In this document: piece after piece, positions 33,679-42,970 of the stretch
Numbering within the stretch: position 1 is the stretch's first letter
Layout: each line of letters starts with the position of its first letter
Assembly (NCBI RefSeq): GCF_019469165.1
Contig: NZ_CP048263.1
Location: forward strand, 310,001-374,000
DNA length: 64,000 bases
Source of the DNA: Gilliamella sp. ESL0443
GTDB taxonomy: Bacteria; Pseudomonadota; Gammaproteobacteria; Enterobacterales; Orbaceae
Reading direction: 5' to 3'
The notes under the pieces: generated by a model
Database searches by the model: none
The model's input: only the letters and a program-made list of their open reading frames with translations
Told to the model about the DNA's origin: nothing
Position numbers and translations under genes: made by a program

Positions 33679-35190
33679 ATGAGTGATTCAATGGTTAAAT
33701 ATATAAAAATAAACAATAAAGATAATGTCGGTGTGGCATTATCTGATTTAGAAGCACATGAAGAAAATATCGTTGTTGATGGACAGGTAATTGATCTAAA
33801 AGAGCCTATTAAACAAGGGCATAAATTTGCACTTATCGATATCGACCAAGATGAAAATATTATTAAATATGGCTTACCAATTGGTCATGCTACTCGCTTA
33901 ATTAAAGCTGGAGAGCATATTCATTCTCATAATTTAAAAACCAATTTAAGTGATATTAATGATTACAAATATCAACCTACTTTATCGAAAAATGATCTGT
34001 TGCATGAGATTACCGATAAGGAAGTACAAATTTATCGACGTAAAAATGGTGAAGTTGGTATCCGTAATGAACTCTGGATTATTCCAACTGTAACTTGTAT
34101 AAACGGGATAGCAGAACAAATTGTTAAACAGTTTTGTGATGAGTTAAATAATCAATTAGAAATTGATGGTATAACTGTACTTGAACATCCTTATGGCTGT
34201 TCTCAGCTTGGACAAGATCATCAAAATACTAAAACTATTTTACAAAATTTAGTCAAACATCCTAATGCTGGTGCTGTATTGGTCATCGGACTTGGTTGTG
34301 AAAATAATCAGGTTTCAGAATTTAAGGCTAGTTTAGGTGAATATGATGAATCTCGAGTTAGATTTTTAATCGCTCAGCAAGAAACCGATGAAGTTGAATC
34401 AGCATTAGTTCATTTAAGAGAACTTTATGCCATTATGAAGCAAGATAAACGTGAAGTAGGGCATTTAAGTGAATTGAAATTTGGATTGGAGTGTGGTGGT
34501 TCTGATGGTTTTTCAGGTATTACAGCTAATCCAATGCTTGGTCTGTTTTCTGATTATGTTATTGCTCATGGTGGAACAAGTGTTCTTACTGAAGTACCAG
34601 AAATGTTTGGTGCTGAGAACATTTTGATGTCACATTGTATTGATGAGTCGACTTTCGATAAGACTGTACACATGATCAATGATTTTAAACAATATTTCAT
34701 TTCAAATAATCAACCAATCTATGAAAACCCTTCTCCTGGGAATAAGGCTGGTGGCATTACAACTTTAGAGGAAAAATCTTTAGGTTGTACGCAAAAAGCG
34801 GGTGGTAGTGAAGTTATTGATGTTCTTAAATACGGTGAAATGTTAACTAGACATGGATTAAATTTACTAAGCGCACCTGGTAATGATGCAGTAGCTACTG
34901 GTGCTTTATCAGCAGCTGGATGTCATATGGTGCTTTTCACCACAGGAAGAGGCACTCCATATGGCGGTATTGTGCCAACAGTCAAAATTGCGACTAATAC
35001 ACAATTAGCTGATAAGAAAGCCAATTGGATCGATTTTAATGCCGGTAAACTGATACAAGGAGTCTCCATGCAATCTTTGTTGATAGAGTTTATTGACTAT
35101 ATCGTTCTTATTGCTAACGGGAAACAAACACGAAACGAAATTAACAACTTTAGAAATTTAGCCATATTGAAAAGTGGTGTAACTCTATAG
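33679..35190 (+). CDS. uxaA: Altronate dehydratase
   Basis: 503 residues from ATG 33679. D-altronate is dehydrated to 2-keto-3-deoxygluconate. N-terminal SAF domain (about residues 5-95, KYIKINNKDNVGVAL, KFALIDIDQDENIIKYGLPI). The catalytic part has HPYGCSQLGQDH, VLVIGLGCENNQV and GLECGGSDGFSGITANP with metal-binding cysteines. An ATG at 33691 (MVKYIK) matches the usual N-terminus better but has a weaker upstream signal, so either may be used. One base follows uxaB, implying coupled translation. Later steps (KdgK, Eda) are not in this window. Confidence 0.95.
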   Translation: MSDSMVKYIKINNKDNVGVALSDLEAHEENIVVDGQVIDLKEPIKQGHKFALIDIDQDENIIKYGLPIGHATRLIKAGEHIHSHNLKTNLSDINDYKYQPTLSKNDLLHEITDKEVQIYRRKNGEVGIRNELWIIPTVTCINGIAEQIVKQFCDELNNQLEIDGITVLEHPYGCSQLGQDHQNTKTILQNLVKHPNAGAVLVIGLGCENNQVSEFKASLGEYDESRVRFLIAQQETDEVESALVHLRELYAIMKQDKREVGHLSELKFGLECGGSDGFSGITANPMLGLFSDYVIAHGGTSVLTEVPEMFGAENILMSHCIDESTFDKTVHMINDFKQYFISNNQPIYENPSPGNKAGGITTLEEKSLGCTQKAGGSEVIDVLKYGEMLTRHGLNLLSAPGNDAVATGALSAAGCHMVLFTTGRGTPYGGIVPTVKIATNTQLADKKANWIDFNAGKLIQGVSMQSLLIEFIDYIVLIANGKQTRNEINNFRNLAILKSGVTL

Positions 35191-35222
35191 ATAAAAATCC
35201 AAGAATAAATATCCACGTCATT

Positions 35223-35260
35223 AAGTCCTTCGGGACTTGATGCGAGGGACCGTTTTTTTT
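35223..35260 (+). terminator. Unusual terminator-like structure after uxaA
   Basis: AAGTCC-TTCG-GGACTT (35223-35238) is a UUCG-capped hairpin, but the T8 tract (35253-35260) lies 14 bases further on, after GCGAGGGACCG. The first GTCC can also pair with GGGAC at 35246-35250, giving a longer alternative stem that abuts the U-tract. Only one can form at a time. Confidence 0.6.
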
Positions 35261-35280
35261 AAATATTATAGGTATCTTTT

Positions 35281-36795
35281 ATGAGTAAGGAAAAAAAGAA
35301 TAAAATTACATGGTTAGTAAGATTTTCATACGGCAGTGGTAATTTAATTGGTAGTGGGGCATTAGCAATTAGTGGCGCTTGGCTACTCTATTTTTATACC
35401 ACTTTTTGTGGATTAAGTGTGGTGCAAGCTGCATTAATTTTTTCGATCGCTACTTATTTGGATGTCATACTGAATCCATTGATGGGCTTTATTACAGACA
35501 ATTTCTATCAAACTAAAATAGGGCAACGTTTTGGACGCCGTCGATTCTTTATTTTGATTGGTATTCCGCTAATGGTCATTTATCCTATGCTTTGGATTGA
35601 TGGTATGGGATTTTGGTATTACTTAGTAACATATATTTTATTTGAGATTATTTATACCAGCATCATGATTCCATTTAATACGTTACCTGTAGAAATGACA
35701 TCTAACTTTTCAGAACGTACTTATTTAACTGGTTCAAAAGCAATGTTTGGTAAAGTAGCTAATTTCTTAGGTGCGGCGATACCAGGTGTATTCTTTTATT
35801 TCTATAGTAAGGAATCCGCAACACCATTTTTGTTAACTGGGATCACTTATGCCACTATCATGATGTTAGCTTTGATTTTGCTTTATTGTAATAGTTGGGA
35901 AAAACCTAAAGAAGAAGTAAAAGATGAATCTGTTCATAGTTTTTTTGAAGCAATTAAAAAGCTTTTTATCGATATCTTATCAACATTCCGTGTTAAAACG
36001 TTTAGAACGCATTTAGGAATGTATTTATTCGGATTTGGTGCTGAGTGGTTATTTACTGCGGTATTTACCTATTTCATCGTATTTAGTTTAGGTGAACCTC
36101 GTTCTTTTGTTGCTTCAATGAATTCATTAAGTAGTATTTGTCAGCTGGTTTCAACCGCATTTTTTATGATGTATTGTGCTAAGAAAGGCTTCAAAAAACC
36201 ATTTATTATCGCATTACTCATTGTTATTTCATCGATGATTGGTTATGTCGGTATTTATTACTTTAATCTGCCTCATATCACTTGGATTGTAGTGGGTATT
36301 ACAATTTGGTTTGGTTTGGGTACTGGTGGTGTTTACTATATTCCTTGGAGTGTATATGTATTCTTAGCTGATGTAGATGAGGTTGTAACTAATCGACGTC
36401 GTGAAGGGGTATATGCAGGAGCAATGACCATGGCAGGTAAACTAGTTCGTGCTTCAATTGTCTTTGTGCTTGGTATGATATTAAGTGCTTATGGCTTTGA
36501 ATCGAAGTCACATGTACAGCCACAAAGTGCGATTGATGCTATTAATGGTATTATTTTATACGGCGTAGTAGGAATGGCATTAATTGGGGCATTCTTTGCT
36601 TGGAGAATGAAGCTCGATCACTCTACTCATTCCATCATTATCAATGAAGTTGCTCGTATTCGACAAGGTGGCAAAATGGAAGATGTTACGCCTGAAACAC
36701 GAAAAGTGGTTGAAGAATTATCTGGCATCGCTTACGAAAAATGTTTCGGTAATAATAACATTGGATTTAAGCAAAAAGAGACCACAACTAATTAA
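35281..36795 (+). CDS. GPH-family symporter, probably for oligogalacturonides
   Basis: 504 residues, about 12 membrane helices, second GPH transporter in the window. Family features: FSYGSGNLIGSGALAISGAW, DVILNPLMGFITDNF, RFGRRRFFILIGIPL. The sequence resembles OgtA-like oligogalacturonide transporters more than MelB, and the next gene, 99 bases on, is a cytoplasmic GH28 polygalacturonase. Import of short galacturonide chains followed by internal cleavage is the likely job. The substrate is inferred from context. Confidence 0.83.
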   Translation: MSKEKKNKITWLVRFSYGSGNLIGSGALAISGAWLLYFYTTFCGLSVVQAALIFSIATYLDVILNPLMGFITDNFYQTKIGQRFGRRRFFILIGIPLMVIYPMLWIDGMGFWYYLVTYILFEIIYTSIMIPFNTLPVEMTSNFSERTYLTGSKAMFGKVANFLGAAIPGVFFYFYSKESATPFLLTGITYATIMMLALILLYCNSWEKPKEEVKDESVHSFFEAIKKLFIDILSTFRVKTFRTHLGMYLFGFGAEWLFTAVFTYFIVFSLGEPRSFVASMNSLSSICQLVSTAFFMMYCAKKGFKKPFIIALLIVISSMIGYVGIYYFNLPHITWIVVGITIWFGLGTGGVYYIPWSVYVFLADVDEVVTNRRREGVYAGAMTMAGKLVRASIVFVLGMILSAYGFESKSHVQPQSAIDAINGIILYGVVGMALIGAFFAWRMKLDHSTHSIIINEVARIRQGGKMEDVTPETRKVVEELSGIAYEKCFGNNNIGFKQKETTTN

Positions 36796-36894
36796 AGCAA
36801 AATATTTATCAGGATCAGTATGCTGATCCTATAACCTAAAGCTGCAGACATTAGAGTAAATTAAAATGTTTGTAAAAATATAAAGGATAAACTC

Positions 36895-38217
36895 ATGACG
36901 ACTATATCTGTAAAAGATTTTGGCGCTATTGGTGACGGAAAATCAATAAATACTCAAGCTTTTGAAAAAGCAATTCAACATATTGATCAATTAGGTGGTG
37001 GAACGCTAATTGTTCCTGTTGGTACCTATTTTACTGGGGCAATTAAACTTTGTAGCAACATAACGTTTGTTATTGAGCAAGGAGCGACTTTATTATTTTC
37101 TGATGATGCTAAAGATTATCCTGTTGTTAATTCTCGTTGGGAAGGCGTTAAACAGGATGTGTATATGCCTTGTATATATGGCCAACATATTGAAAATGTG
37201 GTTATAACTGGAAATGGTAAAATTGATGGTAATGGTCAAAAATGGTGGCATACATTCCGTCATGATCGAAGCAATCTTCAGTATCCAAGACCTTACTTAA
37301 TTGGTTTTGATTATTGTGAACGAGTTACAATTGAAAAAGTTTTTCTAACTCAATCTCCTAGCTGGACTGTTCATCCGATGGAATCAAATAATGTCGTTGT
37401 CGATAATATTTCAATTCTTAATCCAGCTGATTCACCGAATACCGATGGTATTAACCCTGAATCTTGTCGTAATGTAAGAATTTCAAATTGTTATATTGAT
37501 GTTGGCGATGATTGTATTGCAATAAAAGCAGGCACTGAAGAAACAGCCGAAAAAAGTCCATGTGAGAATATTTTAATTACTAATTGTAATATGATTCATG
37601 GTCATGGTGCAGTTGTACTTGGTAGTGAGATGAGTGGTTGCATCCGTAATGTAACTATTACAAATTGTGTATTCCAAAAAACCGATCGAGGTGTAAGATT
37701 CAAAACTCGTCGAGGTCGAGGAGGAACTATTTCTGATATCACATTTAGTAATATTGTAATGGATGAAGTTTTATCGGCATTTGTTATGAACTACTATTAT
37801 TATTGTGGTCCAAAAGGAAATGATCCAATTGTTTGGAATAAAGATGCTCTACCCGTTAATGAGTTTACACCAGCATGCCACAATATTAGCTTTTCAAACA
37901 TTATTGCTAAAAATGTTCGTGCTTATGCTGGCTTTTTATATGGTATTCCAGAATCTCCTATTTCTAATATCTCTTTTGATAATATCCGTGTTTCAATGCA
38001 ACAAAATGCTCAAGCAGGCGAGGTTGATATGTTTAAAGATGTCAAACCGGAGGCTGGTAAAGGGTTCTTTATTGAGAATGCACAAAGTGTTTTATTTAAT
38101 AATGTCATTATTGATAATATTGTGACTGATCCACTATGTGTAAAAAATAGTCAAGACGTACATATTAATCAGTCTTTTGTTAAGCAAGACGGTAAGTTAA
38201 TAAGCTTGAAAAGTTAA
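36895..38217 (+). CDS. GH28 polygalacturonase, intracellular
   Basis: 440-residue right-handed beta-helix glycosidase that hydrolyses alpha-1,4-galacturonan. All GH28 signatures are present: NTDGI (182-186, D184), GDDC (204-207, D205 and D206), GHG (236-238, H237) and RFK (268-270, R268 and K270). It starts directly with the fold (MTTISVKDFGAIGDGKS), so there is no signal peptide and it must act on imported oligomers, most likely releasing galacturonate from chain ends. AAGGA lies before the ATG. Placed after the GPH symporter and next to exu/uxa genes, it feeds their pathway. A terminator follows. Confidence 0.93.
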   Translation: MTTISVKDFGAIGDGKSINTQAFEKAIQHIDQLGGGTLIVPVGTYFTGAIKLCSNITFVIEQGATLLFSDDAKDYPVVNSRWEGVKQDVYMPCIYGQHIENVVITGNGKIDGNGQKWWHTFRHDRSNLQYPRPYLIGFDYCERVTIEKVFLTQSPSWTVHPMESNNVVVDNISILNPADSPNTDGINPESCRNVRISNCYIDVGDDCIAIKAGTEETAEKSPCENILITNCNMIHGHGAVVLGSEMSGCIRNVTITNCVFQKTDRGVRFKTRRGRGGTISDITFSNIVMDEVLSAFVMNYYYYCGPKGNDPIVWNKDALPVNEFTPACHNISFSNIIAKNVRAYAGFLYGIPESPISNISFDNIRVSMQQNAQAGEVDMFKDVKPEAGKGFFIENAQSVLFNNVIIDNIVTDPLCVKNSQDVHINQSFVKQDGKLISLKS

Positions 38218-38228
38218 ATATGATATTT

Positions 38229-38265
38229 AAAATAACCGTTGCCGTATTGGTAACGGTTATTTTTT
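38229..38265 (+). terminator. Rho-independent terminator of the GH28 unit
   Basis: AAAATAACCGTT (38229-38240), 11-base loop, AACGGTTATTTT (38252-38263) running into Ts. Confidence 0.85.
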
Positions 38266-38445
38266 AAATTTTTATTAGCTTTACCATTATATCTTGCTAT
38301 TAATATTCTTGAATGTAAAAATTTTTTGTTTTAATTAAGTATGATTTCTTCATTCAATTTTTTATCTTCAATCTTTTAATACTGTTTATTCTTATTATTT
38401 GCATTCCTGACAATTTTCTTTTCTCTTTCTCGAAAACAAAATAAT

Positions 38446-38461
38446 TTTGATGTAGATCACA
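38446..38461. promoter_or_regulatory. Putative CRP site upstream of the CscB-like permease
   Basis: TTTGA-TGTAGA-TCACA, nine of ten core bases, about 80 bases before the ATG. Confidence 0.55.
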
Positions 38462-38482
38462 TTTATCTAATAAAGCCGTTAA

Positions 38483-38498
38483 AGCTAAATTTTTAGCT
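38483..38498. promoter_or_regulatory. Candidate ScrR-type operator
   Basis: AGCTAAA-TT-TTTAGCT, a 16-bp site with 7-bp inverted arms, about 43 bases before the permease start. Its size and shape suit a LacI-family repressor such as the one encoded at 40977-41975. Confidence 0.5.
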
Positions 38499-38540
38499 AT
38501 TCATACTCAAAACAGTGCTTAACTCTTTATAGGATAAATT

Positions 38541-39785
38541 ATGACAAGTGCATTTTATAAAAAACCAACTTATTGGTTTGCTTCGTTTTATAGCATTATG
38601 TATTACGCGGCGGGTAGTTTTGTTTTTTCTTTTTATGCAATATGGCTTAGTAAAGAGATTGGTTTAACAGCAAAACAGACTGGTATTATCTATTCTTTTA
38701 ACTATTTTATTTCGTTAATTATCATGATTATTTATGGTGTTTATCAAGATAAATTAGTCTTAAAAAAACATCTAATTTGGTTTCAAAGTGTCATCATAAC
38801 ATGTGCTGCACCTGCATTAATCTATGTTTACGAGCCACTTTTAAGACATAATTTTTATGTTGGTGTTATCTTTGGCAGTTTCTTCTTAGGTTTTGGTTGG
38901 GTTGCCGGTATGGGCTTGATCGATTCTTACTGTGAAAAAATCAGCCGTGCTTTCGATTTTGAATTTGGACAATGCCGGACTTGGGGTTGTATTGCTTACG
39001 CAGTGGGTACCTTTATCGCTGGTATTTTAATTAGTATCAATCCTCATCTTAACTTTTGGGCTGCTTCAGTGGTCGGTATCTGTTTTATGATACTCAATTT
39101 GAATTTCAAACCAGATTTAAGTAAATCATCGGCAGCAGTATTTCAGAAGAAAGATAAACTAAGTTTTAATGAAATTGTTTCAGTCTTTGGACTGAAAAAG
39201 TTTTGGATATTTGTTGTTTATGTACTTGGTACTTATAGCTTGTACAACATTTATGACCAACAATTATTCCCTGTCTTTTTTACTCAGCAGTTTACCGATG
39301 TAAATGATGGTTATCGCTTATATGGTATTTTGAATTCATTTCAAGTCTTTTTAGAAGCAGCTGTTATGTTTTGTGTGCCATTTGTGGTTAACAAAGTTGG
39401 TGCAAAAAATGCATTAATCTTTGCTGCATTTATCTCTGCAACTCGAATATTTTTAACAGGTCATGTTGAAAGTATTGCAATTATTTCCGTAATCAAACTT
39501 ATGCACTGTTTAGAGATCTCAACTATTTTAGTCTCAGTGTTTAAATATATTGATAACAATTTCAATGCACGCTTGTCAGCTACAGTGTTTTTGATCGGTT
39601 ATCAAGTAGCCGGTTCAGTAGGCGTAATATTATTTTCTACCTTTGTCGGTAATTTTTATGACACTGAAGGTGCTGCTACTACGTTTAATTATTTAGGCTT
39701 AGTTGTTTTAGGCTTCATGATATTTGCTATGGCCTTCTTAAGTCGTGATAGAAAGTCAGACAAAATTGAAAATGAAAGTAATTAA
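38541..39785 (+). CDS. CscB-like sucrose-type permease (OHS family, MFS)
   Basis: 414 residues, 12 membrane helices, LacY superfamily. It resembles the sucrose permease CscB more than LacY: FYAIWLSKEIGLTAKQTG, YGVYQDKLVLKKHLIW, IYVYEPLLRHNF, YDQQLFPVFF. At the LacY sugar-binding positions it has Asp in GLIDSYCEKIS where LacY has E126, keeps the R144 equivalent in FEFGQCRTWGC, and has Tyr for W151. These changes are in line with sucrose-type carriers. It leads an operon with a GH172 enzyme and a ScrR-like repressor. A fructose-containing disaccharide is the likely cargo. Confidence 0.85.
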   Translation: MTSAFYKKPTYWFASFYSIMYYAAGSFVFSFYAIWLSKEIGLTAKQTGIIYSFNYFISLIIMIIYGVYQDKLVLKKHLIWFQSVIITCAAPALIYVYEPLLRHNFYVGVIFGSFFLGFGWVAGMGLIDSYCEKISRAFDFEFGQCRTWGCIAYAVGTFIAGILISINPHLNFWAASVVGICFMILNLNFKPDLSKSSAAVFQKKDKLSFNEIVSVFGLKKFWIFVVYVLGTYSLYNIYDQQLFPVFFTQQFTDVNDGYRLYGILNSFQVFLEAAVMFCVPFVVNKVGAKNALIFAAFISATRIFLTGHVESIAIISVIKLMHCLEISTILVSVFKYIDNNFNARLSATVFLIGYQVAGSVGVILFSTFVGNFYDTEGAATTFNYLGLVVLGFMIFAMAFLSRDRKSDKIENESN

Positions 39786-39843
39786 GCAAACGAAATTTAT
39801 ATTTTAATTAATAATATTTGTTAAAACTTATTAAGGACGCAAA

Positions 39844-40962
39844 ATGAATATATTTGATTCAGTAACACAGTTTCACTTCGAACAAACAAGAACTATTTCA
39901 CCTGAAAATTTGACTGGTGAAAAGGGTAAATCGTGTATGAAAGCTAGTGCTTTAGGTCCATGTAGGAAAGGACAAGGTTTTATATCCATTCCTGCTGGTG
40001 AAAAAGTGACTATTGCTGAAATTACTGGCCCAGGGGAAATTCGTCATATGTGGTTTACTTTAACTGATAAAACACATCGTGGAAGCTTTGTATTACGTGA
40101 TGTTGTGATTCGAATTTATTGGGATGATGAAACTGTTCCTTCAGTGGAAAGTCCTATTGGTGACTTTTTCTGTAATGGTTTTGGTGCGAGATGTGATATT
40201 AATTCTATGCCAATAGTGGTTAATCCAACAGGTGGTTTTAATAGTTATTTTAGAATGCCATTTAATAAAAAAGCTAGAGTTGAAATTCACAATGAACATG
40301 AAGCTGATTTGCAACATTTCTTCTTTGCTATTAATTATGCGTTGATGCCAAAACCATTTGAAAATCCACTTTACTTTCATGCTCAATGGCGTCGTCAACG
40401 TGTGACTAATCATGCACAAGATTATGTCATATTAGATAATGTTCAAGGTTATGGTTATTATGTAGGTACTTACTTAGCTCTTACGGCTTTAGAGCGTTAT
40501 TGGTGGGGAGAAGGGGAGTTTAAATTCTATCTTGATGATGATAGCGATTATCCAACACAACATTCAACTGGTTCAGAAGATTACTTTGGTGGAGCTTGGG
40601 CATTCCATAACCGTGATAGCCAAGGTCGTCCAAAAGCGAAATGTTTCCAAACAATGTTTATGGGATATCCATATCAAACAAACCGTGATGCAACTCGTGA
40701 CTTTTTCCAAACTGGAGATTCTAATCCAGTACATGGTTTTGGTGATGATGGTTTGCCTTCACATGGTTTATATCGTTGGCATCTTCCAGATCCAATTGCA
40801 TTTCACAAAAATATCAAATTAGCGTTTCAACAAATCGGTAATGATGATATAAGACTATATGAACGTTGTGATGATATTGCGAGTGTTGCTTATTGGTATC
40901 AAAGTCCATCGGTGAACCACAATCCAGTGTTCCCGAATAAACAACAACGTACTCCACGTTAG
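39844..40962 (+). CDS. GH172-family (DUF2961) glycosidase
   Basis: 372 residues, the DUF2961 fold now classed as GH172. Characterised members act on alpha-D-fructofuranosidic bonds of difructose dianhydride I or on D-arabinofuranosides. Signature segments: GEIRHMWFTLTD, ESPIGDFFCNGFG, YWWGEGEFKFYLDDD with E223/E225, and HSTGSEDYFGGAW with E245. One of E223/E225 together with E245 matches the family's catalytic pair by motif, an assignment I make from pattern only. No signal peptide: it acts on imported sugar. AAGGA precedes the ATG. Sitting between a CscB-like permease and a ScrR-like repressor, a difructose anhydride or other alpha-fructoside is the best substrate guess. Confidence 0.88.
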   Translation: MNIFDSVTQFHFEQTRTISPENLTGEKGKSCMKASALGPCRKGQGFISIPAGEKVTIAEITGPGEIRHMWFTLTDKTHRGSFVLRDVVIRIYWDDETVPSVESPIGDFFCNGFGARCDINSMPIVVNPTGGFNSYFRMPFNKKARVEIHNEHEADLQHFFFAINYALMPKPFENPLYFHAQWRRQRVTNHAQDYVILDNVQGYGYYVGTYLALTALERYWWGEGEFKFYLDDDSDYPTQHSTGSEDYFGGAWAFHNRDSQGRPKAKCFQTMFMGYPYQTNRDATRDFFQTGDSNPVHGFGDDGLPSHGLYRWHLPDPIAFHKNIKLAFQQIGNDDIRLYERCDDIASVAYWYQSPSVNHNPVFPNKQQRTPR

Positions 40963-40976
40963 TATTAAGGTGATCT

Positions 40977-41975
40977 ATGGCGAGTAATAAACTAAAAATT
41001 AATGATATTGCTCGTTTGGCTGGCGTGTCGGCAACGACCGTCAGTCATATATTTAACAAACGAGATAAAAAATATCGTATTTCTCCACAAACTCGGCAAA
41101 GAGTCTTATCGATCGCGGAGAAATATAGCGATCAACCCCATATTCGTCAATATTTGGTGAAGGCTAATAGCACCAATACGATTGGTGTTATTGTCCCCGA
41201 TATGTCAAATTCATTTTTTTCTATGTTTTTGCATCATCTTGAATCATCTTTTCGGCAAAAAAATATCCAATTATTAATTACTTGTAGTCACTATAATAAA
41301 GAGGTTGAAATCAAAGTAGCTCAAAACTTAGTAGAGCGAAAAGTTGATGCGATGATTGTTGTAACCTCATTAGACAGTGATAAATTGTATGTAGATATTA
41401 ATCAAAATACACCAGTACTACTTTTTGACCGTTATCTCAAAGATACCGTGTTACCCTTTATTACAAGTGAATCATTACAGTCTGTAAGTGATTTAATTAA
41501 GCCTTATGCAAAGAATTTAGACGAATTTTATTTTATTGGTTGTGATATTCAGTTAACTTCGATATGTGCAAGACTTGAGGGTTTTAGGCGTGGCTTAGAA
41601 AGTGTGGGATTAACTGTAAAACCAGAATGGATTGTGAGTGATGATTATTCTCCTAATAAAGGTTTTGAATTACTTAAAGGTGTTCATGAAAGGTTAGGCC
41701 GAATGCCAAAAGCTATTTTTACACCATCAGGTAATTTATTGGAAGAGGTCTTAGGTTATTTGGTTACAGCTAGAATTGATCCAGAGCAGGTGTATTTGTG
41801 TTCTTATGATTACAATAACTATCTTGGCTATACGTATTATCCGATAGATGCTATTGTGCAAGATATCGAAAATATGGCGCTAACTTGTGTAGATGTGGTT
41901 GATGATTTGCTAAATTTTAAAGAATTAAAACATCTAGAATTTTTTATTGAGCCACAAATTATACGCCATCGTTAA
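40977..41975 (+). CDS. LacI-family repressor, ScrR/Cra-like
   Basis: 332 residues. N-terminal helix-turn-helix (KINDIARLAGVSATTVSHIF), then a ligand domain that follows enterobacterial sucrose-operon repressor ScrR: NTIGVIVPDMSNSFFSMFLH, VERKVDAMIVVTSL, TPVLLFDRYLKD, RLEGFRRGLESVGLTVKPEW, and a final PQIIRHR. ScrR proteins respond to fructose or fructose-1-phosphate, which fits a locus that releases fructose. The gene starts 14 bases after the GH172 stop and is probably autoregulated through the operator candidate at 38483-38498. It converges with smpB without an obvious terminator. Confidence 0.87.
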   Translation: MASNKLKINDIARLAGVSATTVSHIFNKRDKKYRISPQTRQRVLSIAEKYSDQPHIRQYLVKANSTNTIGVIVPDMSNSFFSMFLHHLESSFRQKNIQLLITCSHYNKEVEIKVAQNLVERKVDAMIVVTSLDSDKLYVDINQNTPVLLFDRYLKDTVLPFITSESLQSVSDLIKPYAKNLDEFYFIGCDIQLTSICARLEGFRRGLESVGLTVKPEWIVSDDYSPNKGFELLKGVHERLGRMPKAIFTPSGNLLEEVLGYLVTARIDPEQVYLCSYDYNNYLGYTYYPIDAIVQDIENMALTCVDVVDDLLNFKELKHLEFFIEPQIIRHR

Positions 41976-41989
41976 TTTAAACGTTATGA

Positions 41990-42472
41990 TCAGCGATTCG
42001 CATTTTTCATTATACGTGCTTTGTCAACTTGCCATTGGCGTTCTTTAATATCAGTACGTTTGTCGTATTCTTTTTTACCTTTTGCAAGGCCAATTTTTAC
42101 TTTTGCCCATGCATTTTTCCAATACAATGAAAGTGCAACAACAGTGTAACCTTGACGATTTATTTGTCCAAAAAGCGAGTTTAATTCTCGTTCATTTAGC
42201 AGTAATTTTCGAGTGCGTATAGGGTCACACACTACATGGGTTGAAGCAACACTCAATGGAGTTATAGTTGCACCAAATAGCCATGCTTCGCCATTTTTAA
42301 GTAACACATAACTGTCACTGATATTCGCTTTGCCAGCTCGCAGTGATTTAACTTCCCAACCTTGTAGGGATAAACCTGCTTCAATTTCCTCTTCAATAAA
42401 GTACTCATGACGCGCACGTTTATTTAATGCAATGGTAGCCGAACCGGGCTTATGTGATTTTTTCTTAGTCAT
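41990..42472 (-). CDS. smpB: SsrA-binding protein
   Basis: 160 residues, OB-fold tmRNA partner in trans-translation. Motifs: [48 protein letters not shown], then the basic C-terminal tail [22 protein letters not shown] that enters the ribosomal mRNA channel. It diverges from ratA as in E. coli, but ssrA, its usual immediate neighbour there, is about 35 kb away in this genome. Confidence 0.97.
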   Translation of the reverse strand: MTKKKSHKPGSATIALNKRARHEYFIEEEIEAGLSLQGWEVKSLRAGKANISDSYVLLKNGEAWLFGATITPLSVASTHVVCDPIRTRKLLLNERELNSLFGQINRQGYTVVALSLYWKNAWAKVKIGLAKGKKEYDKRTDIKERQWQVDKARIMKNANR

Positions 42473-42540
42473 AATGTGCGTTATTATAGAGTTACATGAT
42501 ACTATATGCCACTAATTTTAACTTTTAATTTTTTATTATT

Positions 42541-42969
42541 ATGGCACATGTTTTTCACGAAGTGATCGAGCCTTATTCAATCCAACAAATGTTTGCGTTG
42601 GTAAATGATATAGCTAGATACCCTGAGTTTGTTCCTGATTGTATCGCAACTGGGATTATTAGCAAACAAGATAACCTTTTAACTGCATTTATTGAGGTTG
42701 AAAAATTGGGATTTAAAAAATCTTTTACCACCATAAATCAGATTAACGAGCCTAATTCAATTGATATGGCATTGATAGATGGTCCATTTAAACATTTAAA
42801 GGGGCGATGGGAATTTACTGAAATTGATGAGCAAAAAAGTAAAATCAGCTTAAATTTAAACTTTGAGTTTAATAATAAATTAATGAGTGCTGTTTTTACG
42901 CCAATATTTAAGGAGGTGATGACCAACATGGTTAATGCATTTTCTCAAAGAGCAAGGCAGATATATTAA
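42541..42969 (+). CDS. ratA: RatA/Coq10-type START-domain protein
   Basis: 142 residues, polyketide cyclase/START fold (AHVFHEVIEPYSIQQMFALVNDIARYPEFVPDC, DGPFKHLKGRWEF). E. coli RatA was reported to block 70S assembly as a toxin, while the homologous Coq10 family binds ubiquinone and aids respiration; sequence alone does not decide. It is followed after one base by rnfH (ratB) in the conserved pair. Confidence 0.93.
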   Translation: MAHVFHEVIEPYSIQQMFALVNDIARYPEFVPDCIATGIISKQDNLLTAFIEVEKLGFKKSFTTINQINEPNSIDMALIDGPFKHLKGRWEFTEIDEQKSKISLNLNFEFNNKLMSAVFTPIFKEVMTNMVNAFSQRARQIY

Positions 42970-42970
42970 T

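Noticed and set aside
37805-38125. 106-codon plus frame inside the GH28 gene
   Set aside because: Out-of-frame shadow of a gene with complete GH28 motifs.
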